Of a DNA stretch of 64,000 nucleotides, positions 53,891 through 61,737 are shown piece after piece. Each line of letters starts with the position of its first letter. Position 1 is the stretch's first letter. The DNA lies in NCBI RefSeq assembly GCF_008124605.1, contig NZ_VRYN01000001.1, positions 902,711-966,710 on the forward strand, in the 5' to 3' direction. This DNA is from Halobacterium salinarum DSM 3754 (GTDB lineage: Archaea > Halobacteriota > Halobacteria > Halobacteriales > Halobacteriaceae). The notes beneath the pieces were generated by a model. That model had not been told where the DNA came from. It ran no database searches and was given only the letters and a program-made list of their open reading frames with translations. The position numbers were made by a program, and so were the translations under genes.

Positions 53891-56093
53891 GTGAGTCGGA
53901 TTGGGGATGGGTCGTAGCTGGGTCAGTCTGGGGTGGGATCGCCCAGGCGCGTTCGGGGAGGGTGATGCCGTCGGATGTCTCCTTGACGGGGCTGTCCAGG
54001 ATGTCCGCGAGTCGGTTGCGATTCGGCGCGTTGAGTGCGTAATCGGCGTGCCCCTGGTAGTACCGCGACAGCCAGTGGTTGACGCCGGTGGCCGGTGGGG
54101 CCGATGATACTCGGGGGATGGTGTGGGTGTCGACGAACTTGCGGGCGGCATCGGGGTAATACCGCAGGATGCGATGGGGGTCGGTGTGTGGGAGCCAGGG
54201 TGGCGTCGGCCACACCGGCCGGAACGTCATCGAGTCGTACTCGAGGACGGTGGCGTAGTCGGCGAACGTCGGCCACTGGGGGATGACTGGCTGCTTGATC
54301 GGGCGCCACGGGTCGGCGACGGCGGTGAGCGCTGGGTATGTCGCACACACGTCGCCGGTCGTGGTGACGTGCGCGAAGCCGTCCGAGGTCTGCTCTAGGT
54401 ACGGCAGCTCGAAGACGGTGGGCGTGGTGAGCGCGTCGAGGTGGCCGTGCGCGCGAACGTCGCCGTCGACGTGGACACCCCACTCGTTCGTTGGGGCGAC
54501 CAGCCACGCCGTCTGCGTCGTCGTGTCCTCGAGCGGGATCCTGTTGTCGTCGAGTGCCCAGACGTCCGGGAGGTCATAGGGTTCACTCGTCTTCGTGTGG
54601 GTGGTCCGCCAGGGGGTATGGAGCGTCCGGTGAACCCACTGGCTGGTGGCCGCGTCCGCCGTGAGAACCCAGAGCGGCTCCCCGGCCGTGACGGCGTGAT
54701 TCGCGACGGACACCAGGCCACCAGGCGTGCCAATGGGGGCGTCGCTGATCCCGGCGGCCTGGTCAGCGACCACCACAACCCCCGCTGTTGTCGGTGCGGT
54801 GGCGTGCGAGCCACCAATCGGGGCAGACAGGGTGTCGGGTTCGTGGTCGCCGGGGGACAGCCAGCCAGTTGCTGTTCGGAGGAACGCCTGCTCGGGAGTC
54901 GCCGCCGGCCACCCCTCCGGTGGTGTCGGGAGGAGGGAGTCCGAGTCGGTTCCGGTTGGTGGCTGTTCGACGGCTGTGCGGGCCAGCCGTGGCGAACGCC
55001 CCATCGTTGCCCGCCAGCTGGTGTCTGTGGGAAGCGGGAAGACGTCGAGCAGGCGCTGGAGGTCGGCGGCAGTGGCCGACAGCCGGGGCGCGCCATCAAG
55101 CCCGGTATAGGGGGTGGTGTGTTCGCGGGCCGCCAGGAAGCCACGGGTCTCGTGGGCCGTCGTGAGACACTCCCGGGCGTGCAGCGCCGCCGACGGCGGG
55201 TAGCCGTCGGTTTCCGGGACGTATCCGATTGTGGGGCGGACCGCGTCAGGGCCACCGCTCGCTCGCGCCACCGGGACGGTCTCCCAGTGGTTGTCGGCGA
55301 GCCTGCGGGCGGACGTGACGTCTGCCGGCAGCCCCACGTCGAGCGGTGAGGGCACGCCCTCCTCGAGGAGGGCGCCGAGTGCGGCCGCATCGGTCGGGGG
55401 GCGCTGGCCGAGTTGCATCGCCCGAAGGGTGACCGGGTACGTCGTGTCCTGGTGTGGCCGAATCAGGAGCTGGTAGACGAGGGGGCCGCGGCGCCGGGAG
55501 GCCGTCCACGTATTCATCACGTGGAATGGCTGCCGGGTGTTGGTCAGGCTCCACCTGGTAGTCGTTTCGATTGCGCGACCGGTCACTGCGTGCGCCGGCG
55601 CCAGCGGCTGCAGCCACAGCGAGCCCGTTTCAATCCCGAACAGCCCGGGCAGGTGGCGCTTCGCCGCATCCACGAGCATCCCGGTCGTTCGATGCGCCGC
55701 GGGTACTGGCGCTTGCGTTCGAGTTGTGGTCGAGGAGTGGGCGTGCAGACAGCATGTGTACCCAGTCTTGGTGGGGACCACGAGCACTTCGATTTGTTCG
55801 ACGTTCGGGCAGTCCTCGAACGTTTCCTCGATGATTCGCATGAGTGGTGCGCCGAGTGACCGGTCCATGGCCGCCGCCGGATCCGCGTGGCCCGGCTGGA
55901 CGAGGTGGACGATGCCGTCTCGGCCAAGCCACCACGACGATTCGTCGGAGCCGTATTCGTCCGTCATGCGTGCTGGAGTCCCGAGTGCATTCGGTGAGTG
56001 CACGCACTCACGGCGTGTCCGTCTCGGGAGTATGGTGGCTGGCTGGGTGTGTGCAGTCGGTGCCGGGTCGGCTGGAGTGAGTGTGTCATCCAC
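53880..56093 (-). CDS. Large unrecognised protein, partner of the 51,584 gene
   Basis: Up to 737 residues. CPNVEQIEVLVVPTKTGYTC, LVYQLLIRPHQDTTYPVTLR, and a C-terminal part GDVCATYPALTAVADPW ... AARKFVDTHT ... HWLSRYYQGHADYAL match segments of the downstream protein in the same order, so the two are probably distant paralogues. No P-loop can be found; the closest Gly-rich segment (DAPIGTPGGLVSVANHAV) lacks GKT/S. The frame opens at GTG 56,093 (VDDTLTP), but the ATG at 55,967 (MTDEYGSDESSWWLGRDG) is a good alternative, as the first 42 residues are low in complexity. First gene of a leftward two-gene operon, divergent from the 56,222 gene. Role unknown; a replicon or virus origin is suspected from context. 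Confidence 0.75.
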   Translation of the reverse strand: MDDTLTPADPAPTAHTQPATILPRRTRRECVHSPNALGTPARMTDEYGSDESSWWLGRDGIVHLVQPGHADPAAAMDRSLGAPLMRIIEETFEDCPNVEQIEVLVVPTKTGYTCCLHAHSSTTTRTQAPVPAAHRTTGMLVDAAKRHLPGLFGIETGSLWLQPLAPAHAVTGRAIETTTRWSLTNTRQPFHVMNTWTASRRRGPLVYQLLIRPHQDTTYPVTLRAMQLGQRPPTDAAALGALLEEGVPSPLDVGLPADVTSARRLADNHWETVPVARASGGPDAVRPTIGYVPETDGYPPSAALHARECLTTAHETRGFLAAREHTTPYTGLDGAPRLSATAADLQRLLDVFPLPTDTSWRATMGRSPRLARTAVEQPPTGTDSDSLLPTPPEGWPAATPEQAFLRTATGWLSPGDHEPDTLSAPIGGSHATAPTTAGVVVVADQAAGISDAPIGTPGGLVSVANHAVTAGEPLWVLTADAATSQWVHRTLHTPWRTTHTKTSEPYDLPDVWALDDNRIPLEDTTTQTAWLVAPTNEWGVHVDGDVRAHGHLDALTTPTVFELPYLEQTSDGFAHVTTTGDVCATYPALTAVADPWRPIKQPVIPQWPTFADYATVLEYDSMTFRPVWPTPPWLPHTDPHRILRYYPDAARKFVDTHTIPRVSSAPPATGVNHWLSRYYQGHADYALNAPNRNRLADILDSPVKETSDGITLPERAWAIPPQTDPATTHPQSDSHGN

Positions 56094-56187
56094 CTATACC
56101 AATACACCCCAGCTGAGTGGACTTTGTCCGAACCGCCCACCGTACGACCCTTTTAAAGAACGAGGCGGTGGCGGCCGTCAACCCGAA

Positions 56188-56221
56188 TAGTATAAAGCAT
56201 GTCCGGAGAATCACCGGACAT
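56188..56221 (+). promoter_or_regulatory. TATA box and perfect inverted repeat before the 56,222 gene
   Basis: TAGTATAAAG (56,188-56,197) is followed by ATGTCCGG (56,199-56,206), spacer AGAATCA, and CCGGACAT (56,214-56,221), which ends at the base before the ATG. Transcription would start near 56,218, so the repeat is mostly in DNA upstream of the message and is better read as an operator than as an RNA hairpin. Confidence 0.7.
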
Positions 56222-56938
56222 ATGGCCGACAACTCGTTCGAACGGTCGCGGGGCATCCTCACGTCCACCGACCACCGCTGGCTCGCCGCCCAAACAAACC
56301 CCGCCCAAGACGACGAATTCGACCGGAAAGCCAACTACCGCCGCCGCAACGCCATCACCAACCGACTCGCCAACGCCCTCATCGACATCTCCACACTCGC
56401 CACCACACTCCCCGACACCCTCCGCAAAAACGCCTTCCAAACGCTCCACGAGAACACCAGCCACGACCTAATCCAAACAGCCAGCGCACCAATCACCCTC
56501 TCATACCTCGGACTCACCGACCTCGTAACCGACCCAGCCCACCACCACAGCCTCGAACCAGTCGACATCGCCGACACCAGCCTCGCCTTCCGCAAAGCAC
56601 TCCGCCAAGGCATCAAAACCGGCAAACAACAGCATCCGCGAGCAAATACACCACCCGACACCATCCTCATCGACACAAATACGAACCTCCACGAATTCCC
56701 CGCACTCACCGCAAGCGACCTCCCCCAAGACCTCTACGCCAAATATGGCAAAGGCGCCCGCGACCGAGATGGCACCAAACTCACCGAACAACACAACTTC
56801 CCACCCAAGAAAGCCATCACACCCCTCCTTTTAGACTCCAAACTTTGGATCGACTGGAAACTCTACAACCACCGCAACAACGCCACCGAACCCATCAACC
56901 GACACGACACCAAACTAACCCACCCAGTAGTACGTTAA
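56222..56938 (+). CDS. Uncharacterised haloarchaeal protein (LTxxDxxxL-type domain)
   Basis: About 238 residues. It begins MADNSFERSRGILTSTDHRW, then RKANYRRRNAITNRLANALI. This matches a common haloarchaeal N-terminal module (RGILTPADREFL ... R.RIRERVRNALLDF) that I remember but cannot name. The C-terminal half is Thr/Asn/His-rich without known motifs. The sense strand is rich in C and A like the divergent operon, so the strand bias flips at the shared promoter region. The ATG at 56,222 directly abuts the inverted repeat, so autoregulation is possible. Confidence 0.75.
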   Translation: MADNSFERSRGILTSTDHRWLAAQTNPAQDDEFDRKANYRRRNAITNRLANALIDISTLATTLPDTLRKNAFQTLHENTSHDLIQTASAPITLSYLGLTDLVTDPAHHHSLEPVDIADTSLAFRKALRQGIKTGKQQHPRANTPPDTILIDTNTNLHEFPALTASDLPQDLYAKYGKGARDRDGTKLTEQHNFPPKKAITPLLLDSKLWIDWKLYNHRNNATEPINRHDTKLTHPVVR

Positions 56939-57006
56939 CTCACAGCCCCTACAATCGAGGAGTTTCGAAGTGTACACTCGACGTCCCGCCTACAGACCCT
57001 CTACAT

Positions 57007-57072
57007 CAGGACAAACGCTTCCTACACCACGTCAACGGTGACAACACCGATGACCGCGTCGGCAACGCGATT
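57007..57072 (+). pseudogene. Fragment of an HNH endonuclease gene
   Basis: Plus-strand translation QDKRFLHHVNGDNTDDRVGN is the catalytic HHVNGD core of an HNH nuclease and matches the intact gene at 49,365 (FHHVNGDDTDDRVEN). Both Cys pairs are missing. The fragment ends where repeat copy 4 begins. Confidence 0.75.
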
Positions 57073-57179
57073 CTACAGGCGGAGCAGGCCGAGTGCCTCG
57101 GGGTCGTACGGAAGACTTTGTCTTCCGTGATGACGAGACGCCGTCGGCGTCTCGAACCACTTACCCCGAGGCGGTTCAC
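57072..57179 (-). repeat. Hairpin repeat R, copy 4 (long form)
   Basis: Read on the minus strand it runs from GTGAACCGCCTCGGGG through the hairpins GAGACGCC/GGCGTCTC and ACGGAAGAC/GTCTTCCGT to CTGCTCCGCCTGTAGAA. Nearly identical to copy 2. It separates the HNH fragment from a Cdc6 fragment. Confidence 0.82.
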
Positions 57180-57442
57180 GATGAGTACACGTCGCTGTGC
57201 AAGTCGGCCGCCAACACCGACGATCCGCTCAAGCAACGCTCTGTCCACAACCATCTCTCCGATCTCCACATGCTCGGCATTCTCTCCAAATACGAGAACC
57301 GCAGCGGCTCCCGAGGCAACTACTACAGCTACGAGTTAGATGTCCCATTCGAAAGTGCCGTCGACGCCATGGCCGACGTCCTCATGTTTGACGCTGAACT
57401 CGAGAAAATTCAGGGCGTCGCGTCCAGAAACAGCGTGCGGTG
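57180..57442 (+). pseudogene. C-terminal fragment of an Orc1/Cdc6 gene
   Basis: Plus-strand [40 protein letters not shown] and YYSYELDVPFESAVDAM are the winged-helix domain of archaeal Orc1/Cdc6 and match the intact gene at 57,909 ([17 protein letters not shown]). The ATPase domain is missing. It is bounded by repeat copies 4 and 5 and lies in the opposite direction to the intact gene. Confidence 0.85.
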
Positions 57443-57490
57443 AATCGCCTCGGGGTCAAGTCCCGAGACACTCGGCCTGCTCCGCCTGAA
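57440..57490 (+). repeat. Hairpin repeat R, copy 5 (short form)
   Basis: GTGAATCGCCTCGGGGTCAAG, then TCCCGAGACACTCGGCCTGC and TCCGCCTGAAGG. It is fused directly to the end of the Cdc6 fragment. Confidence 0.78.
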
Positions 57491-57537
57491 GGCCGTGGCT
57501 CCACCGTCCTCAGTGCCTGAACAGCGGCGGGCAGAGC

Positions 57538-57580
57538 GTTAACCAACAGAATCCATCGCTAGCACGATTTGTTGGTTAAC
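57538..57580. repeat. 11-bp perfect inverted repeat
   Basis: GTTAACCAACA (57,538-57,548) and TGTTGGTTAAC (57,570-57,580) around a 21-bp spacer. It lies in a 465-bp stretch (57,444-57,908) that otherwise holds repeat copy 5, a TnpB scrap and an origin-box-like repeat. Possible recombination or protein-binding site. Confidence 0.6.
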
Positions 57581-57663
57581 AGCACTGGAATGCTAGCTAC
57601 TCGAAGACGGAGCATCCACCAGGGGACTTCGAAGATTCCGTCTGAGTTGTAGGTTCCGGCGCA

Positions 57664-57800
57664 GATCTGTTTGCACCCCACACTGTTGGAGGTTACAACG
57701 CCGGTTCTCGTACTCTCGTTTCCAGTGGAGGAACTCGTCTGCCGACCAGAACCATCCGGTCGAAGCGACCGCAAGTTGGTTCACACCGAGGACTGTTCTG
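57664..57800 (-). pseudogene. Fragment of an IS1341-type TnpB
   Basis: Minus-strand [20 protein letters not shown] and [17 protein letters not shown] are the RuvC motif I region of TnpB (GVxxLAVAST). Nothing of motifs II, III or the zinc finger is nearby in frame. Confidence 0.75.
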
Positions 57801-57873
57801 TGCCCAGTTGTGGTGGTGTCGTCGTCTCTCCTCAAAGTGGTCGGAGAGAATTGAGAGCGAGACCGCGAGAGTG

Positions 57874-57896
57874 AGAGAGTACATTTCGTCTGTCTT
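57874..57896 (-). repeat. Origin-recognition-box-like repeat, copy E
   Basis: Minus-strand AAGACAGACGAAATGTACTC and then TCT. It matches copies A and B on the other side of the Cdc6 gene at 20 or more of 23 positions and lies 13 bases past the Cdc6 stop, inverted relative to A-C. Confidence 0.7.
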
Positions 57897-57908
57897 CCAG
57901 TCGATGCC

Positions 57909-59108
57909 CTACGGGTCACGCTCGGTTTCGATTTCACGTCTGATGTCGAGAACGACGTCCGGGTCGAGATCGAGACTGTACTCGTAGTATCGGCCACCGC
58001 TTTCGCCACGATTCCGGTCTGTCCGCTGCAGGAATCCGAGCATGTGGAGGTCCGAAAGGTGGTTTTGAATGCTTTTGAGCGTTGTGAGCGGGTCTACGGC
58101 GTGTGAGTCTGCAACGGTCTCGTATCGGGTTTTGATTGTTTTCGAACGAGCAGGAGTTTCGTTCTGTTCTTCGAGATACGCGAGTGTTTCGAGGAGGAGC
58201 TGTGCGTGTTGGGTTTGGTCACGGATCCGATTCCGCAACCGACCGCGTTGAACCAGCTCCTGGGCCTCGATGATGTGTGAATCATCGACTTGGTCGTCGT
58301 CCTGACGTTTCGCCACTTCGCCGCCCACACGGAGGAGATCGATTGCTTGACGTGCGTTTCCGCGGTCTTTTGCCGCGATTGCTGCTGCCCTTGCGACGGC
58401 TGAGTCGTCGCAGACGCCATCGACGAATGCGTGATTCGCGCGGTCAGCGAGGATGGTTCTGAGTTCACTTGCGTTGTAGGGGCGAAAGGAGATTTCTGTC
58501 TCCATGAGCGTGTCCTTGACCTTCGGTGAGAGCTCTTGTCGGAATGTGTAATTGTTGCTGATTCCGATGACGCCGACTTTCGAATCCGTGATATGTCCGA
58601 TCGATTTTGCGCGTGGAAGTTCGTACAGTAGGGTATCGATGTCGTCGAGATGATCGATTTCGTCGAACACGATCAGGTGTGTCCCGCCATGTCGATCGAG
58701 TTGGTTGTACAGTTCCTCGAAGGCGTCGGCGGTGCTGAGACCGCGTTTCGGGAACTTGCTTGCGGTTTCCGGGAGTAGGTCGTTGACGAGCGTGCGGACA
58801 ACGGTGTAGACGGTCTTCTTGTTACAGTTCAGTTCGTGGACGAACAGGGTGTCGGCGTCGGGACGCTCGGCGACTTCCTTGCGAAGTGCGTCCATCATGT
58901 ATTTGGTTACTGCGGTCTTGCCAAGCCCGGTTCGGCCGTACAGCATGATGTTCTGTGGCGTCCGACCGAAGAGCACGTCTTCCAGCGCGTGACGGTATTC
59001 ATCGATTTCCTCGTCCCGTTCGAGGATTTGATCGGGTTGATAGTCTTCGGAGAGAATCTTCTTGGCGGCGAAGATCGAGCGATCGATATCGCTGAACGGT
59101 CCGGCCAT
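57909..59108 (-). CDS. cdc6: Orc1/Cdc6 replication initiator
   Basis: Origin-binding AAA+ protein of 399 residues. Walker [12 protein letters not shown] at about residues 58-68, Walker [13 protein letters not shown] near 145, sensor 1 GVIGISNN, and sensor 2 in the [11 protein letters not shown] segment. A C-terminal winged helix ([20 protein letters not shown]) binds origin DNA. Length and all motifs are complete. Origin-box-like repeats lie on both sides (57,874; 59,154-59,456), so it probably serves its own origin. The ATG at 59,108 follows a minus-strand TATA-like TTTTAAGTATATATGG near 59,136-59,150. Fragments of two other Cdc6 genes lie within 4 kb. Confidence 0.95.
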   Translation of the reverse strand: MAGPFSDIDRSIFAAKKILSEDYQPDQILERDEEIDEYRHALEDVLFGRTPQNIMLYGRTGLGKTAVTKYMMDALRKEVAERPDADTLFVHELNCNKKTVYTVVRTLVNDLLPETASKFPKRGLSTADAFEELYNQLDRHGGTHLIVFDEIDHLDDIDTLLYELPRAKSIGHITDSKVGVIGISNNYTFRQELSPKVKDTLMETEISFRPYNASELRTILADRANHAFVDGVCDDSAVARAAAIAAKDRGNARQAIDLLRVGGEVAKRQDDDQVDDSHIIEAQELVQRGRLRNRIRDQTQHAQLLLETLAYLEEQNETPARSKTIKTRYETVADSHAVDPLTTLKSIQNHLSDLHMLGFLQRTDRNRGESGGRYYEYSLDLDPDVVLDIRREIETERDP

Positions 59109-59522
59109 CTGTCGGTCTATTTCTCCCTAACCACCATATATACTTAAAACCTAGTTTTGTTTGTCTCTTCTGTCTCGACTGTCGTGGAATACTCTCGAGT
59201 ATGCGGAATTCACCCAAACTGTGCAGGACAAACGAAACCAACTCTCAGCACAATCACGGACAACTGGACAAGGAGCATCCTCCGATTTCCTACCAACTCA
59301 AGACATAGACAGACGAAACGTACTCTCTTTCTCCTGAGCTTTAAATAGGCCCTATATTGCACACATATAATACGAGCAAGTAGGTCGATGTGACGTTATC
59401 CATCACAGACGTAACAGTCGCCGCCCCCCAGCTGAGACAGACGAATCGTACTCTCTGTCCGGCTTAATTGGCTACCACCAGTCAGGTCTCCCAGAAGAGC
59501 GTATCATAGAATTCTCAGTTCA
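59109..59522. other. Candidate replication origin beside cdc6
   Basis: No ORF in 414 bases. Direct repeats related to RGACARACGAAACGTACTCT lie at 59,225-59,247 (C), 59,306-59,328 (A) and 59,434-59,456 (B), and a weaker inverted one at 59,154-59,176 (D). A and B share GACAGACGAA, CGTACTCTCT. Between A and B is an AT-rich stretch, TTAAATAGG to CATATAATACG (about 59,340-59,373), which could be the unwinding element. The layout (initiator gene, inverted and direct origin boxes, AT-rich core) is that of archaeal origins. Confidence 0.72.
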
Positions 59523-59533
59523 TATAGTAAACA

Positions 59534-60175
59534 TTAGAAGTAATTGCTCACATTAGGGACGGAGAGTTGGTCGAGAGCGGTATCAATCGCGGTCGTCAGC
59601 TCGTCGAGTGAGTCAAAGAAGCGGTTGCTCAGCGCCGCTTGAAGCTGTCTCCAGCACTCTTCGACTGGATTTAGCTCCGGCGAATACGATGGTAACGTCA
59701 CGAAGGCGAGGTCGTCACGGGCCGCCAGGTCCGTGACGACCGACGCCTGGAAATACGACGCTCCATCAAGCACGACGATCAAGTTATCTTCAAATTCGTT
59801 GCATAGTGCTAAAATGAAATGTTTCGCGTGATCGGCGGTAACGTACTCGGTGAACCGGGAGAAAAAGCGATCACCGTTCTCGGTGATCGCGCCCAGCAAA
59901 CACGTCCAGTCACGTTGACCTGAAAGCTCGACCGAGGGCCGCGTGCCGCGCGGAAACCACGCGGCACGCGGCTCAACTTGGACGGATTTCTTGGTTTGGT
60001 CGATGCAGACTACGGTGGCGTCCATCTCCCGCCGCTTTTTTTGAGCTCGTCGTGGAATTCTTCTTGGTCGTCTTCGTCGGCTTCGGCGGCTGAACGGCGC
60101 GGTTTTTGATAGCTCAATCCCGCTTCTTTCAGCAACCGCCGGCAACTCGGGATTGAGTACTCCACGTCGTACGTA
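59534..60175 (-). pseudogene. IS630 transposase, C-terminal part
   Basis: The first part (TYDVEYSIPSCRRLLKEAGL, QKPRRSAAEADEDDQEEFHD) is in one frame. The DDE part is in another (MDATVVCIDQTKKSV with the first Asp, LIVVLDGASYFQ with the second, PSYSPELNPVEECW with Glu). The shift falls on a run of seven A (T on the plus strand, 60,036-60,042), where a -1 slip joins the frames. This is either programmed frameshifting, known in IS families, or a mutation. The catalytic residues are intact, but the N terminus is displaced by the IS66 insertion. Confidence 0.85.
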
Positions 60176-60183
60176 TCTTCGAG

Positions 60184-61729
60184 GTACGTGTTTACCTCGA
60201 GGATGCAACAGCCGGCACAGCCTGAGCTCGTGAAAGCATCTCGTTGTCCTGGACGACTCGCCTGAGTTCCTCGTAGGGATTGCGTCCCTGCTGGCGCCAC
60301 GTCGCCAGCAGGGACAGCAGCGTCTCGTGAACGAACATACCGCGGTCATTACGGAGCGTTCCGATGAGCTTCCGGAGAACCACCGGCTCACGCAGCGCGT
60401 TTTCCGCAGCGTTGTTCGTCGGGGAGACCCCTGGCTCACCGACGAAGGTGAGCCAGTGGTCGAGACCTCCTTCGATTTTCCCGAGCAGTGTTGCCACTGG
60501 TCCGTCGGGAACCGACCGCTCAATCAGCGACTCAAGCTCCCTTCGCGCGACACGCTGTAGTTCTGCCCGCTCGCGCACTGTCACGTCGCTCTCCAGCCGG
60601 GCCTGGAGAGCGACGTACAGCTGTCTCAGAGCACGGTAGATCGGTTTCCCTTCATCCTGCTGTTCGGCTGCTTCTTCAGCTTCCCGGAGAATGTGTGCCC
60701 AGCACCGCTGAAGCGTCTCGCTGAAGGCTGGATACGCCGTCCACCCATCACAGATGACCGTTCCCGCGAAGTCCTCACCGAGGACTTCCGCGGGAACATC
60801 ACTCCCACGACTCTCTCTGACCGCGTACAGCGTGTGCTCGTCCGTGGTGAACGTCCACAGCCACGCCTGTTCACCGTCCCGTTTGATTCCGGTCTCGTCA
60901 ACGTGGACAACGTCGGCTTGCTGGATCTGGCGACGGATCTGCTCGTATTCGCAGCGACCGGCGCGCGCAGCGCGCTCGGTCGCGTGCCACGTTGATGCGG
61001 CGGACAGCTCCAGTCCGTGTAGTTGCTCGAAGCGGTCACCGATCTTGCGGTAGGGAAGCCGGTGATCGTACCGCGAAAGCGCTGACTGTGCGATGACGTT
61101 CACCCCGAACTGCCCCTCATCGGGGCAGTCGGGGTGTGAGGCGACAGTCTCGGTCCCACATGAATGGCACTCGTAGTGGTGACGATTGTACTGTGTGACT
61201 TCGGGCGGCTGTGGATCTGGGAGTTCCTCGACGAGTCGGGGGCTGACGCCCGCCGACTCGTCGAATTGTTCACCACACTCTGGACAGCAGTCACACGTGA
61301 CCTCGATTTCTTCGTTAGGGTCAGGGGCATCACGCCATTCTGGCTCGTGTCCAGCTTTTCGGCCAGGCGTGCCACCGTCAGTACGTGGCTGTTCGTCGTC
61401 CTCGTCTCCATCGGACGAGGACGACTCCTCTTGGTCTGATTGGTCCTTGCTCGGTGGTGTATGCGGCCCTTCGTACCACCGGAGTTTGGCTCTGAGGCGT
61501 TGATTCTCCTTCCGTAGTTCCTCGACTTCTTGCTTGAGCTCAGCAAACTGCGTAAGAAGCTCTTCTTTGGACGGCTCGGACGACGTCATGAGCAGGCGAG
61601 ACGGGATGGTCTCCGTCCCGGAGACCATCCCTCAAAGATGCACTCGTTCGCCTGCTGCATCGATCTACTGCACTAGTTGGACGACTCCTACGAGAGCCTA
61701 CCGAAATCGTTCTGGGACTAAACACGTAC
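60184..61729 (-). mobile_element. IS66-family insertion sequence
   Basis: Complete element of 1,546 bp. The ends GTACGTGTTTA on the left and TAAACACGTAC on the right are inverted repeats. An exact 8-bp target duplication TCTTCGAG lies at 60,176-60,183 and 61,730-61,737, typical of IS66. It carries one transposase gene and sits inside the IS630 transposase gene. Confidence 0.95.
60192..61589 (-). CDS. IS66-family transposase
   Basis: About 465 residues. A coiled-coil N terminus (FAELKQEVEELRKENQRLRA) is followed by an acidic linker, a Cys4-type zinc site (CDCCPECG ... CHSCG), and the IS66 catalytic core: HVDETGIKRDGEQAWLW with the first Asp, VICDGWTAYPAF with the second, and EPGVSPTNNAAENALREPVV with Glu. 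The ATG at 61,589 (MTSSEPSKEELL) is preferred; one at 61,628 is in frame. The gene is intact and inside perfect ends, so the element may be active. Confidence 0.94.
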   Translation of the reverse strand: MTSSEPSKEELLTQFAELKQEVEELRKENQRLRAKLRWYEGPHTPPSKDQSDQEESSSSDGDEDDEQPRTDGGTPGRKAGHEPEWRDAPDPNEEIEVTCDCCPECGEQFDESAGVSPRLVEELPDPQPPEVTQYNRHHYECHSCGTETVASHPDCPDEGQFGVNVIAQSALSRYDHRLPYRKIGDRFEQLHGLELSAASTWHATERAARAGRCEYEQIRRQIQQADVVHVDETGIKRDGEQAWLWTFTTDEHTLYAVRESRGSDVPAEVLGEDFAGTVICDGWTAYPAFSETLQRCWAHILREAEEAAEQQDEGKPIYRALRQLYVALQARLESDVTVRERAELQRVARRELESLIERSVPDGPVATLLGKIEGGLDHWLTFVGEPGVSPTNNAAENALREPVVLRKLIGTLRNDRGMFVHETLLSLLATWRQQGRNPYEELRRVVQDNEMLSRAQAVPAVASSR

Positions 61730-61737
61730 TCTTCGAG

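Noticed and set aside
53880..56093. Reading the 737-codon gene as a HerA/VirB4-type ATPase
   Set aside because: No Walker A or B motif could be found, so similarity in the YQLL segment is not enough.
57093..57179. Upstream part of the Cdc6 fragment frame (starting at 57,093) as protein
   Set aside because: It is translated repeat copy 4; the real Cdc6 similarity starts after 57,179.
57593..58009. 138-codon minus-strand ORF as one gene
   Set aside because: Its first half is antisense-frame DNA at the 3-prime end of cdc6; only 57,664-57,800 matches TnpB, so it is a chance joined frame.
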